Shown here piece by piece: positions 1 to 13,300 of a stretch of 64,000 nt of DNA. Position numbers and translations under genes: made by a program. The notes under the pieces are model-generated. The model had not been told where the DNA came from. It made no database searches and saw only the letters and a list, made by a program, of their open reading frames with translations. Origin of the DNA: Acanthaster planci (taxonomy: Eukaryota > Echinodermata > Asteroidea > Valvatida > Acanthasteridae); assembly GCF_001949145.1 (NCBI RefSeq), contig NW_019091595.1:319583-383582 (forward strand), given 5' to 3'. How positions within the stretch are numbered: position 1 is the stretch's first letter; each line of letters opens with the position of its first letter.

Positions 1-1059
1 CCTGTTAACCTACGCACAAAACTTATCATAGGTACCATGCAAGACTGACTAAGTGAGCGATAACGGTCGCTCTCAAACTTCCCGAAGCTCTGTCTCATGC
101 ACGAGTGCTATCAGCAGAATGTCCGACAGTGGGTGTGATATGTGGATATATCGCCCTGACGTGAGATCATTCTGAGCCAATGAAGAGACAGTATCCGAGA
201 GAGAGGTATGATAATTATTAATAAAGCCTTTCATTTTTCAGCTCATACATGTATATGGATGGAGTATTTGGTTGAACAAAAATACTAAAATACACAGAAT
301 CCTTAGTTGCGGGATTTACACAAGAGTACAACCCTAACTTTCTTGCTAACTTGTCAAGAGCACTATAACTGTAAATGTAGAATTCTAACTACTAGTACAG
401 TCAGCAGTGATTCAATGTAAACACAAAGCATAGCCATGAAAATGGCTAGGCCTTAAGTTAAATAACAACAATCATGGTTTTTGAGAAATCTTTGTTACGT
501 GTTGATCCAATTTGAGTAAGCAAATTTATGATATGGCCTGCCTGATCAGGTAAACTAAAAAAAATTGTCGCGTCCTGCGCCCGAAAAAGGATTGCTCAAT
601 ACTGCTGCATGTGCAGTTCTGGTAGGACCAGGAAAAAAAAGTGAATTTTGCCCCTGACATTGTACATTACAACTCTACCTTTACATAATATGGCACTGTC
701 CATTGGCAGATCAAAAGATGGTAATGGCAGAACAAAACTGATTATGTTATCACATTTCTCCGAGCACTTTTTTGGTCTAATTTCGCACTCTGCTACAGGT
801 GTGTGTTTAGCAGTGTTGCAGTCGAGACCAAACGTTAGAGGGGATCTCCCCACAATTTTATAGAACAAAATTGTTACCTTCAGTGATTTTTGAGCAAAAT
901 ATTTCCTGTCACTATTAAAGTTCACATACATTTTATATGTAGATTTTTTTTCTTTCTTTTACAGCTGCCTCGCCTGAAAAAAAATAGAGCAGGCTTTTGA
1001 TATCGACGGGTGGGGATCCCGGCACAGACCTGCTGCCCACAAAAGGAATGCCAACTTAC
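1..1059 (-). other. cubilin intron 11 (partial)
   Basis: Lies between the EGF8 exon and the first CUB exon, which is outside the window. I read both strands for CUB-like sequence and found none. The only long open frames are AT-rich and lack family motifs. Confidence 0.7.
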
Positions 1060-1374
1060 ACTGCTGGGTCTCCTGGCAGCGATCTCCGCTGAATCCATCC
1101 GCACAGTCACAGTCAAAGCCGTTGATGAGGTTGTGGCAGGTGCCACCATTGTCACAGGGCGTGCTAGCACACTCGTCAATGTCCTGGCCGCAGCGGTCGC
1201 CCTGCCAGCCTGGGTCGCAGACGCAGCGGAAGCTGCTGCCCAGGGTCTCGCAGCGCCCGTTGACGCAGGGGTTGTCCTGGCAGGTCGGCCCTGTAGAGGG
1301 CACGCACCCGCTGGGGCCCTCCCCGTTACCCGTGTAGCCCGGATTGCAGGTGCAGATGCGCCCGCTTGGCACTC
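1060..1374 (-). CDS. CUBN: cubilin exon 11: EGF repeats 6 to 8
   Basis: The longest exon, residues 381-484 plus one base of C485. It closes EGF6 (C403), contains all of EGF7 (C411-C441, non-calcium type) and EGF8 (DIDEC 444-448 to C479), and ends QETQQ with a gtaagt donor. In cubilin the next residues begin CUB1, so the following exon should start the CUB array to the left of the window. Confidence 0.93.
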
Positions 1375-4300
1375 CTGATGTTTTTTAATTTGTTGGGGGT
1401 GGAGGTGAGAAGAACAAAAAAAGGATTGAATTTCAGCACTAGAGTTCTACACCTAAATACTGTGCTGAGGAAAACAAAAAGAATTGAATGATAGCTTAAC
1501 ATTTACCCCCATAACTGCTTGTTATAGATATCACTATTTTAATCATGATGATTTTTTAAATCTCAAGGCACAGAATTGCTCATTGTTGTTAACTGTACTT
1601 TGAAAATCATTAATTACAGGGAATTCATTTTGGCGGAGAAAACATTCTTTCCAAAGAGACGTTTAATCTCTAAGCAAAAGCTGTAACTTCAAAAAAGTAA
1701 ATGTGGGTATTTCTGTTGGGACTGACTCTTCAAATCTCTTGAGTTCTTCAGGCTCTTTTAATCCACAACCCACCTGAGTTTTCGGAACAAGTGGCATAAG
1801 GTGAACAGCCTCCATTATTCTGCTGGCAAACACCCACATAAGTGCATACTACACCATCACCGATGTAGCCTGAAACCCCAGAAACAAAAATGAAATGGTC
1901 ATTCATCTCTCGAATGAGGCCATGATTCGTCTTGGCATTTCAATTACTTGGCCTCTTTGATTTCCCATTCACAGAGATGTCAGGCACCACAGAAGATTTG
2001 GCACCGCTTTCGCAACTCTGGTAACTGTCAAATTCTGGGCTTAAAGAAAAACATAAGAACAGAATTTCTGCACTCACCAGGTAAGCGCGGTGATTCTGCA
2101 CTGGGTAATCACAGAATCCTTTAGTTATGGGACTTTAAGTGCACGGATGGCTTGTGCATACATAACCACACCTCCTGTGAAACATGCGACCAACTAGCAC
2201 AAAATTTTCTTGTATCGTTTGCAAAGATTCTTAACTGAGCCGGGACGAGAAACTGTGCCAATGTTAGATTTAGTAACTATTACAATGTGGATTTTCAGCT
2301 CTCAATCTCTCTGCAATTTTACCTATGGGGCACGGGCCACACTGCCTCGATCCTGGTGTGTTGGTGCACTGCACCAGTGGCGAGACGGAGCAGCCGCCGT
2401 TGTTTGTTAAGCATTCATTCACATCATTGCACTGGTGCCCATTACCGGTGTAGCCTGCATGTAACAAAACAGAAAGCACAGAGAAATGGTAAGCTCATGT
2501 GATAATAATTATGAAACAAGGAGCCCCACGTGCAATGGTGCTGTGTATGTAAGTAGTGCAAATGTTTGCTGAGACGAAGACCACACAGTCATTTCCATCC
2601 AGTTCCTTTACAAACGAGTTCACAGACACCACCAACAGAGAGCACATCATATGCTAGTTATCACTCCAGGTGCTCACCTGTAGGACAGGTACCACAGTAG
2701 TAAGTGCCGGGCACGTTGATACACTGGACAAGGGGATCTGACGAGCAGGGGTACTCCCTACCAGAGCATTCATCAACGTCCTGGATACAGGCTGGGTTGC
2801 TGGTGCCGTCCGTCTGCCAACCTTCCACGCAGATGCAGGAGTATTTGGGCTGCAGGAAAAGGGAAGAAGGCTCGTTATCAGGTCGAGTTCTTGACCAATC
2901 TTGGGTCATTCCTGTATTAATGTGCACTGCAGCAAATTCAGAAGAGATTTAATGATGATTCTCACTCTTCCCGCGACAACCCTGGGATCATTGACGCAGT
3001 AGCCATGCCCACACAAGTCATCATGAGATGCCGTACTGCAGTCATCGTATTTGATGGTGCACTGCGGACCGAACCAGTCGGGCTCACACTGACATCTACA
3101 AAGTCACAAAATAATTGATTTAGGAGAATTCGCAGGACAAATCTTCTGTTGCCTAATTTTCAAAGTCATTTCTCTAAGCTTAAATATCATAAATTTGCCT
3201 TTAAAAACTTCTGGCTGAAATGAGGGTCTATCACCAATGATATAACCGAATAGGAAAGGAATATTTTGTCTTTCTTTTGTTTATAGGTGGTTTTTTGGGT
3301 GGAGGGGGTGTTTGATAAGGAGCTGTGAGAGAATTGTAGCCAAAATAGCTTGGGCAGTCGAGAAAAACATGAGAAGCCTTTAAGAAATGCCTCCCTGACT
3401 CTTGACACTAACCGGAAACTTCCTGCAGTGTTGACACATGTTCCAGAGTTCTGGCATTCGTCCTCTGTTCCGACGATGATGGCACACTCGTTGACATCCT
3501 CATTACAGGTATCACCCTGCAAAAAATCACATTGTATGCATTATTCATGATGTCCAAACAAAGTCTTGGCAACATTTTGAAGAGAGTAATTCTCCAGTCT
3601 GTGTCCTTGACTTTACCGGGTCTGCTACAACACATCTTCATTTTTCCCCATGATCATCACTAAAGATTAAACTTGCAAAATTTCCATAACCAAGGGGGCT
3701 GCTCATCAGTGACGTTTCCACGACTCAGATTAAAAATCATAAAGATCCACGATAAAAATGAAATCTGATTCAGACTTCACAGGAATGCGAAAGGGAATCC
3801 AAATGGACGTTATGAAACATTTGCAGAAAAAATTTGCCTAAAAGGTGAAATGTGTTTAACTTGTGCAATTTCGCAGAACAAATATTCCACCTGATGTCAA
3901 AATTTTACATTCATGTTTGCTTTGGGACCAGGTATGAATGCGCCTTTTCTAGTTAGAAACAAGAAATATTTCATTGGATAGAGATGACATCTGGTAAATG
4001 ACTCAGTGCCACTCTCTTGCAAAACTAAGGAAATACACATACAAATGTATAATCACTAATTACTCCTAGAGAAAAAAGAGCCAATAGGAAGACTGCTCTA
4101 ATAGCGGCTTGCACTTTAACCCACCTGCCAGCCAGCTACACAGCGACATTGGTAGCCCTGATACAAATTGATGCAGGTGCCTCCATGTTGACAAGGATTG
4201 TTCTGACAGTCATTACTATTCAAATTCTGCATTAAACAAGAGCACATGAGATTAATCCCTCATTTCCACCCCCCCCTAAAAAAAAAGTTGGGATAGTTTC

Positions 4301-7300
4301 CAAGGGGGTTGTCTTCTGAAGACAAACAGAGCACCAATATATCAAGTGAATCTATGTGGTCTTTCAATGGGGGCATGCTCAAAATGGTCACACAAGAACA
4401 TCACTTCACGGGTGCACACCATCAACACTCTCAACATGACTGTGAGCAGACTTGCATGCACTGAACATGTTCAGACTGCCAGGTGCTGACCAAGCATGAC
4501 CAAGCCTTATTCAAATGCTGACCTGGCACACCATTCAACCCCTTGAGCGGTTCTCAGAGTTATCTATCATGCATGCATTCAAAAGAGTTAAGCAGCACTA
4601 ACTTCAAATCTTCCTGATCATGAGTACTTTGCCTCATCAAAATTTTAATGACATCTTCAACAGAATTTGGGCACATTGGAAAGTCATTCTACATGTACCA
4701 GTACGTGCATGCCAAATCAAACTTATCAAGGTGCTTCCTATATTTAGTTGTCTGGAAAAATTTCTAAGAATGGTTGTTCCGCCACATGAAGGAATGTTCA
4801 GATTAAGCTTAATATCCTTAACATCTGTTTTCCTGTAAATATCCTTTTGAAGTTTGTCGAGTGGCACGCCCCTTTTATTCAACAGTATGCTGCTTGTTTG
4901 AAAGCTTTTTGGAAGCTCCATTTCATGTCCTCATTGGCAGAATTCTCCGTTCACTTATTATGAAAATTTGAAATGTTCATGCCTTCACAAGTATGATTAC
5001 ATTTACACGCTCTCTCTGTTGTACTAAAGCTACTTGTATATTTGAAGTCAAAGCAACTTAGTTTTTCCCTGTGAGTTACACCTACTCTTAACCCCCTTGA
5101 CATGAAATCCCCCATCTTTCAGAATCACCTGATAAGGAGCTTTTCAGCTAAAATAAATTGAGCGTCTCTAAGAACGACACAAAGAACTGCATCCAGTTTG
5201 AGGGAGTGGTTCATAAATATATTCCCCCCCACTCGGAGCAAATGGCACCTATAACCCTCCAAAAACCACATTCTGACAGCAAAGTATGTGACCCAGATGC
5301 CTCTCTGCACCTGTAATTTATGAATGAAAAAAAAATTGAGACTGTGTATATGAAACGCCCACACAACAGCCTAGATAGAAACCTGAGCTTGTGTGAACGA
5401 AAACTTCCAACAACGAATGTTCTGCCGAAACAAGGGGACTCTTTCCACAATCTTTCACAAGTTGTAAATGTACGAAATAAAACCTTGCAATGATTAAGAG
5501 TTTCTATCATCATCTCAGGGTAGAGCACCGAATAAAACATTAAACCTTGAATTGCCCTAGTTTAATTTGAAGAAGTTTAATTGAGAATAGGAGTACACCT
5601 ACCTCAGGGTAAAACCTCAAATTACCCTTGGTTAATTTTGCATTTTTGAGACCACTTATACTTCTGCTACTTTGCCTGGTGTCACTGTGAGGCATTATTA
5701 TTTTCCAACACCAAGTTCATCGAGACATACATATTTATTCTTTAATCCAAAAACATTTTATCAACCTTCAATGACAAAATTCAATCTTACATTGGTCAGC
5801 ATCTGCACTTGTTGCTCCAAAGTCGCAACCTGTAATCAAGAAGGGGAAAATTGACATTTATCCTTGTAACAGAGATGTGGAAGTTAAACAGTTTCACGGC
5901 TCAACTGCCGCGATCAATAGCCGGCTAATTTGTGGGGGAGAACCCTAAATAATGACTGCACTTTTGATGAATTGTAAAGAGGCAAGCATCTGGTGAACTG
6001 GGTATTGAAATGCATAAAGATATGTAGTATTGTAGTAATTTTCCAAACACTATTATGCACAATGGAACCTGTGGAACCGAAACAAAGGACGCTTTGAAAT
6101 CTGCCGTGCCGACAGGCTGTGCGAGATCAATGACAAATGGTTTTGAGGGAAAAGATGCCTGCTAGTGACCCTGGAACAGAGCAATGGTGGACCGTAAAAA
6201 CCCAGCCTCGGATGAACTTAACTCACTCATAAAGCTGTTTTTCATTAACAAAAAAGTACAAGCCTACATGTAAATCACCACACTCTGGCCAATGATCCCA
6301 AGGTAAATAAAGTAAAGACCTACGATAGAAACTGCATTGGTATGCTTAATAACTCCATGAAATTGATCCTGGTGAGCAACGGTGGACAACTTCCAACTTC
6401 CCTCCTGTCTACTGCTACTTTCCCCAACAAATTCACTGAATACAATGTCTTCTCTGATTTTTCAAAATCTCCTAAAATGCATGTACTTATGTATGTACCT
6501 TAATGGTGCAGTTTGCTTATCTGACCATGGGTTGATCTGTGTTTCACATGGAAAAATGCTGGTGCACTGTTTGTAAGGCGAAAAGCTCATGCACTAGCCC
6601 TCTGTGGGCCTCAAGCTGGACCTTAGCAATGGGGGCTCCTTTGGTCGGAAGTGACCTTTGCTGGTTCTTGAATGACAAGAAAATGCATGTTTTACGGTTG
6701 TGTCATTGTCAAAAAAATGAATACCCCCAACCAAGGCTGCTCTTTTTAACCGATGAGGGAGCACGTCTGCTCCAGGCAGACACCAACAGTACACTTGTGT
6801 GGACACAGATTCTCTTTAGGGCTTTCATGTTATTTCATTCTGTTAAATGATCCAAATCAATCCCCAAGAGTAGGAATTCACAATGTAAACAGTCACATTA
6901 GTTAAAATTACTGGTTTTTGGTAAGATCCGCTAAACTAAGAAGGGCCAGGTGGTCAATACAGGAAGATCTCGTGGCATATTTCCAGCCAACCTCAAAAAC
7001 ATGTTTTTGCACTCACAACCAAAAACCAACAACAACCCCCTTCCTTAAAAAAGCAGTTTGTGGAGGCACAATTCCATCTTGACGGCTGATTGGTGCTCAC
7101 TCAGAATATACATGTACTCAGTAGCATGCATACCAACAACAACATTCTACAAAAAAACGAGAGTTTAATCATATAGTCCCTCTGGCAAATCTAAAAAAAC
7201 CCCACAATGTTCCAGGTTTCCATCCCTTTGAGAAATATTCACGCAAAAACAAAAAAAGGGAAAAACAATGATCCAGGGCACAATTCAGGACTGGCATACA

Positions 7301-10300
7301 CTGGGAAAACAGTCTGCTCTAGAGTGCCAATAGACTGCTCTCAAAGTGTCGACTGTTTCGCATGGGTGGCCAACGTTGACAGAAATAACACCTTTGGTCT
7401 GTGCCAGATTTTAGAAAAAAAAATTTCACTTGCACTGATTCTTTCAAAGAGGGTCTGAGTCTTTGACACTTACATGTAGGGCTTGCTCATTTGGTGCTTT
7501 GCATGACATTTTCAAACGCTTTGTGAAGCATTCTACTAAGTGCCAGCCACAGTTTTATCAGGTACGGATACAATGTACAAGCAAAACTTAAACTTTGACA
7601 TGGCAAGAAAAGACCCTGTTGATTAGTGATTTGCTTTTAGTCTAGACATATATCAACAGGAAGATAACAAAAACAAACAAAAACACACACAACAAAAATC
7701 AACAAACAAAATTGGTAGTGGGTAGTTCCAAAATGTGATCTTGTCCAAATGTTCAAAATGGCAATATGGAGAGTAATAGTAGCCCAGTCTAGGTAGCTGC
7801 AAGTACTTTGAATTTGCTGTTTCTATCTCAAGTCATTGAGTTTTTACATAATGTTTTTTTGGAAACTCATGCTGAAGCCCATTTTTTAGAAAGAGGGTAG
7901 TGGTAACAGAAAGAAAGAAAGGGCTGCAGATGCCGCGGAAATGGAAAATCAAGTACTGCTTAGATCTGAGGCTCAAGGGATTACAGTTGAGACCTGAGCT
8001 TTTTAGATCAACTCCTCGGTCAACTATGCATACAACTATATGTACAGTACATGCACTTCACGGTTGTCACATTGGCTTTATAAAGGTTGGCTACAGTGTA
8101 TCTTGTAACCCCCCATGCTACAAACAAGTGCAATTTGGTAATTTTACCTGAAATAAGATCCAAGGAACTTCCCCTTTTGAACTGTTTTTCCTTTAACGCC
8201 CAATTTGCATTCAAGTTGAGGTATACTTGGGCAACATGTCAAGCAAATTAAAGACATTCCATGGAAGAACAGAACAGCTTTTGCAGTGTGGTGATGGTTG
8301 GACTGGCAGAAATGGTGGTTCGGAAAAAGTGGGAAGACTAAAAAAACACCCCCCCCCAAAATGCAAGCTACCAGGTCCTCTCTCCCCCCCACCAAAGGAC
8401 ATCGAATGTTGCGGAAGTGGAAAATGGTAGTGGCCCGGGAATCTATTTTTGGCTGATTCTGAAGCAAGCCGTATTTACAGAGCTTCTCGCCCCAAAAACT
8501 AGAAGATAAATGTCCGCAGACATAGCAGACTAACAAAACACGATTGTATCCATTGCTGGTCTGATTATTGCATCCAAGCTCTTTGTCAAAGTTCTTTAGG
8601 GTGCAATGGTCCATGTAATGTTGATCTCACGGGCCACTTCCCCCTCAGGGTTAAAATACATGTACATGTGTATAAAATGTCTTTGATAACAAGCAAGTGC
8701 TTGATATTCAGTCAAGTGAAATCGAATATCATCTGGCACAGGTAGCAAAGAATAAGCAAACAAATTTTTCACTTAATCCTCTGTGTCAATTCAATAATAA
8801 CGACAAATCCCTTTGCATAACAGAAACTGTCTCTCTCCACTAGTCTGTGACATACTTTTATTCAACTTTTCAATTTGGCCAGGAAAACCTCAAGGCTCTC
8901 TTTTTTGCCAACCTATCCTGCATATTTTTGGCCAGACAAAAAGATACAAAGAGTAATGGAGGTAACTCCTGCCACTGTTACCCTGTAGTTTTTCCTTTCA
9001 AGTTGCAGGAAACAGGATCAAATTCAGAAAATGTTTGGAAGTTCATTAAGAGTGGCAAGTCAGTTACAAGCAGTAAGAAAAGATTGGGCCCATCCCAGTG
9101 GAAAACCCTGTTGCAGTGAAGACCATAACAAGTCCCTGCAAATCCAAGTTCATCGCAAGCCAACCACTACCCTGTTCATCCTGTCATTTGTGACTGGTCG
9201 TGTTGAAAGGACGTGTGACTTGATCAGTGAAAGCACCTGTGAAGTAAGATAACAGGCTCCACAGCACCAGTAGCAAGTTGACTGCCAAGGGTTCTTGGCT
9301 CATCAGTGTATGTGTTGGTTCACTGTACTTCACTGCCATTTCCTGGCCATCGCAAATACTGAAGCAGCTTATTTGTGAAGCCCTTTACAGCAAATGCAAG
9401 CAACAAAGAAGTTGGATTACTTCATTAAAACTGTTTGCTGAAATACCAATCAGAATCCCTCCCACCTGATATTTTTTCTTCACAGAAAAGCTTGGTGTCG
9501 TGCCAATTTTACATAAGCTTGGCCACGGGCCAATGTTGTATCACATTGCTGAGTGTTCACCTATTAATCCTTTGCATACATTGCTGACCCATCTTGAAGC
9601 AACGTTCACACTGGTCACCACTGCCAAAGATTATTCAACGACGTTGAGCACTGAGGTACCGGTACCATTTCACCCTAGCCCACACTGACGCAACTGTTTC
9701 CAGTGTCTTAGCAACTAATCCATGCTTCCGTCAGGTGACTCTGATCAGCAGCTGATGAAATTTTACATTTTGGACATGTCAATTGAATACAAGTTTTTGG
9801 TTATGTTTGATACTCTCTTCAGTAGGCTGATCCTGTGACATTAAGCCAATTTTCTACACTGCACCTCCACGCGCTCAACTGGATTTCAGGCTATTATCCC
9901 CTCTAGCAATAAATTTACACTGCATGGCCTCTGGGATTTTTGGCTGAGCAAATCATATCTTTCTGCTCGGCAGATGTTTACACCCAGCAACTCTGTTCCA
10001 TGGGCCCCTTCATCTCTCTACTTACCCTGGTTTCCAGATTGCCAGTTCCTTGGTTCTCCAGTGCTGAAACCCGCGTTTTCAGGAGATTAATGTCACGTTC
10101 GTTGTCCGATGCCTGCACAGGTTTGGCAAGACAAAAACGACAATTAAAAGGGTATGTCTTAATATGAGCATATAAGACTGTCAGGCAGAAAAAGGAAGAG
10201 ATGGAGGTACAGGGGGAGGGGAAATGTGTATGTGTGGTACTTTTCCTCCAGTTGCCTCTCAGACCGGAGTTCACATCCCACCTTGGGCCAAGGGTTGACT

Positions 10301-13300
10301 TTTTCTGCCCCCATCTGATTCCATGGGTTCCCCTGAAATTACATTCCAGGGTTTTCCATTCCAAAGTTTTTCTCCAAACTCTAAACGGACATTTTTTCAC
10401 ACTTTTTTCCAGGATTTCCTCAGGCCACTAGTATAACCAGCCAACATGTATGCACTTATAAAGCCCTGGTTTCAATGAAATACACACATGTACCAGTTTT
10501 TAAGCCTATCGTGCTTTAAAATAGTTAAACAGGTATTTTCTGTCAACTGTAAGGTTCTAAACAGGAAACATACCCGTTCTTCCCCAGCAGAGGCTCATGA
10601 TGCTTACAACAAATAATTTAACTATTCAATGCAATAACCTTTTATCAACACCATTTAACACCTTCAGTTATGTGACAATTCAGGCATTTTACAATAATAC
10701 ATGTATCTCACATGCTGAATGTATTTTCCCTTGAACTTTATAAGAACTGGGGGGAGGGGCTGGTTACATTAATCCTAACAGTCCCTAATCCTCTGATTTT
10801 AATATAATTTTACATACACCCTAGGGGGTTACGGTAGGTTAATAATCTGACAGGTTGCACTGAGCAGAACACGTCAGGACCACCTTTAAGCTGTTATTTT
10901 CAGATGGGCTTCTTCTAAAAACAACAAAGTCATTATTTTCAAAATCATTATTTTGAAATGGGACAAATGACTTTCGAAAATCTTCAGAAATATTTCGAAA
11001 CCGCTGCATCTTAAGCGAACTTTGTCAGTCATTTCATACTCGCAGCTACAAACACCCAATGCAGCCTACCCCTTGGACTGCTTCTGCCACTCCCTCCCGA
11101 AAACAAAACATTGGGGTAGGGGGTGCCTGCCCGCAATGACTTTGAAATTTCACTTCGCTACATTGATTATGGCAGGACGTCTAGCATATGTCAAGTTGTT
11201 TACACAATTTAAACAGTCGACCAGCATACATGTACATGTCCGTAGGGAAGATCCAGACCATTGTTTTTTGGGGAGTGGGCAAACATTTTTGGGGAGAGGG
11301 GAACCTCAGAATATTTTGAATGTCATCCATATAATTTTTAATGGATTTTCTGAGGGGTCAGGCTACATTTGGGGGCTTGTTGCACACTTTTGGAAGGAAG
11401 GGAAAGCAAACAGACCGACAAAATTACCTTCAATGTTAAAAAAACACCTAATACTCTTTACTCATAGAGAAAATACTAAAGAATTTTGAACACTGAATGA
11501 TGCCCCATTTCGTTTTTTTACATTAAGCTATTATACAAACATTACACATGGATCCATGGATAATCCAGCCTCATCAGAACAGACTTATTCCTTTCAACAC
11601 CCAAGCACCGATTTCAAGCCCCTAGTCAGTCAACATTAGGGAGTGATCCAGAAGGGGCCCTGGAGGTTTTGCGCGTGGTATACCTCGCGGGGCTGCTGGG
11701 TTTTTCGAGGTTTCTCTCATCGTACTATAATGAGCTCATTATCCACAGGTCAGCGCGCATCGGGCAGCCTCGGTCGAGGAACACTTTTGATTAATCGCCA
11801 CGCAGAGGACCCTAAGGCATGGACAAAAGAGTAATTTAAGCCTCAAGATAATCTCCTAGTAATCCTACATGTAATTTGATACCTTCCTTACCAAGACCAG
11901 TAAACTCCTTTAATCCTTTAATCTTTTAATCTCTAATAGCAGCCACCATCGATCATTGTCTGCTGTAGCTCTGTTGTTCCCAGCGCTGACAGCTTCATCA
12001 TGTGACCACTCATGCGTGTGAAGTTGACCTGTAGCTCAAGAATTTTGCATGTATATTCAAGAGCCATTCATGCAGCCGAACCTCAAAAAACCTCGAGGTT
12101 TACTGCGCAAAACCCCCGGCCCCCTTCTTGATCGCTCCCTTACTATTTATATAAAATAGCTGGCAATAGCCCACTCCACTGCACTGTAGGAATGGAGCCC
12201 CAGAGTGCCCTCTGGAGTGAACAATAGAATAACTATGCTCTGCTTTATGTAAAATACTGCAAATTTGCATTTATCCTCATGTACAGTTCATGTACATGTA
12301 CCAATTTTTTTTTCAATGACACCACAAAGGACTTCAGGTGAACCTTGTGAATCAAAGTCTCTTCAGTTATGCAAGTAGTAGCCTTAGAACTACCAAGCCA
12401 GACTACCTGTTTCAAGACAGAAAAAATTATGACTTCCAATGCTTTGTAATAACCAACGAGTCCAAAAGCCAATCATCAAGGGATTAACATGAAGGTGCAG
12501 AATGATTTTTCTCTGTGCAATGAATATCACACAACCCTGGGGAGAATGCTAGACACAACCCCTGACACAGCCCCATGCTGTGCATGACCTCCAAGGGAAG
12601 GCCAAGCTCATGCTTGTTCACTCTTGCCTGTCCCCGAACCCCTGGTCATCAAGGCTGTAGCATGTGAGACCTCATGGCCAGGCACTGCAATCCAAGCACA
12701 GTAATAGGCAAAAATCCTTGGCGATTGTGGCTCCCCACAATTCAAATGGCTTCAACATGACCACCATTGATTCTCTTCTGAAGGACTGTTTCTGCATAGT
12801 CACAAGCCCATACTCATGCAAGAAACTGTGCAACAGACTTTTTACTTTTAAGGGAGAAAATAAAGGCAGACAGTAATGATGAAAAGAAATGAAAATAATA
12901 TTTTAGGGAAATTAAAAATGCAGAGTGTATTTGGTCTTCCTTCAAGATGTTGAAAATATGTGCCAAGTTTCTTGTGTTGACAAGCAAGCCACAATAAACA
13001 AGATGAAATGATAACCATAAATCAATCAGAAATGGACTGATTTACCCTTTGTATAAGATTTACAGCCCATCAGATGTTTTCCTCCGGAAAATTTTATTTC
13101 AATATTGCAGGGGGTTGTGTTGAATCAGAGTGGCACCAGGTGGTACTCACTCCTTGCTGCATCCCCTGGTAACCGTACCGGGTACCTGACAGTATTAAAG
13201 TTTGTTCATCTCTTGACCCCATAGGTACCCTGTAGGTTGGCCTGGATTATTACAATGCATGACATGTTTGCCGACATACCATTTACATGTATATCTAAAG

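Larger units (their letters stand above)
1375..5790 (-). other. short cubilin introns between EGF and coiled-coil exons
   Basis: Introns at 1375-1773, 1870-2322, 2455-2677, 2850-2965, 3096-3412, 3517-4124 and 4227-5790 separate the EGF exons. They are AT-rich. I see no other gene, RNA or clear mobile element in them. Confidence 0.7.

Noticed and set aside
1010-1378. A 122-codon plus-strand frame rich in Ala, Gly and Val.
   Set aside because: It is the antisense shadow of cubilin exon 11.
1060-4226. EGF array belonging to Notch, fibropellin or another EGF protein.
   Set aside because: The KYDDC, CPTGYTGNG and NNGGCSVSP signatures and the upstream QPRM...FQTG segment fit cubilin specifically.
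8144-8614. A 156-codon minus-strand open frame in cubilin intron 3.
   Set aside because: Low-complexity composition, passes through a poly-C tract, no motif; most likely chance.
11022-11489. A 155-codon plus-strand open frame in cubilin intron 2.
   Set aside because: No domain or motif, antisense to cubilin, within AT-rich repeat-like sequence.
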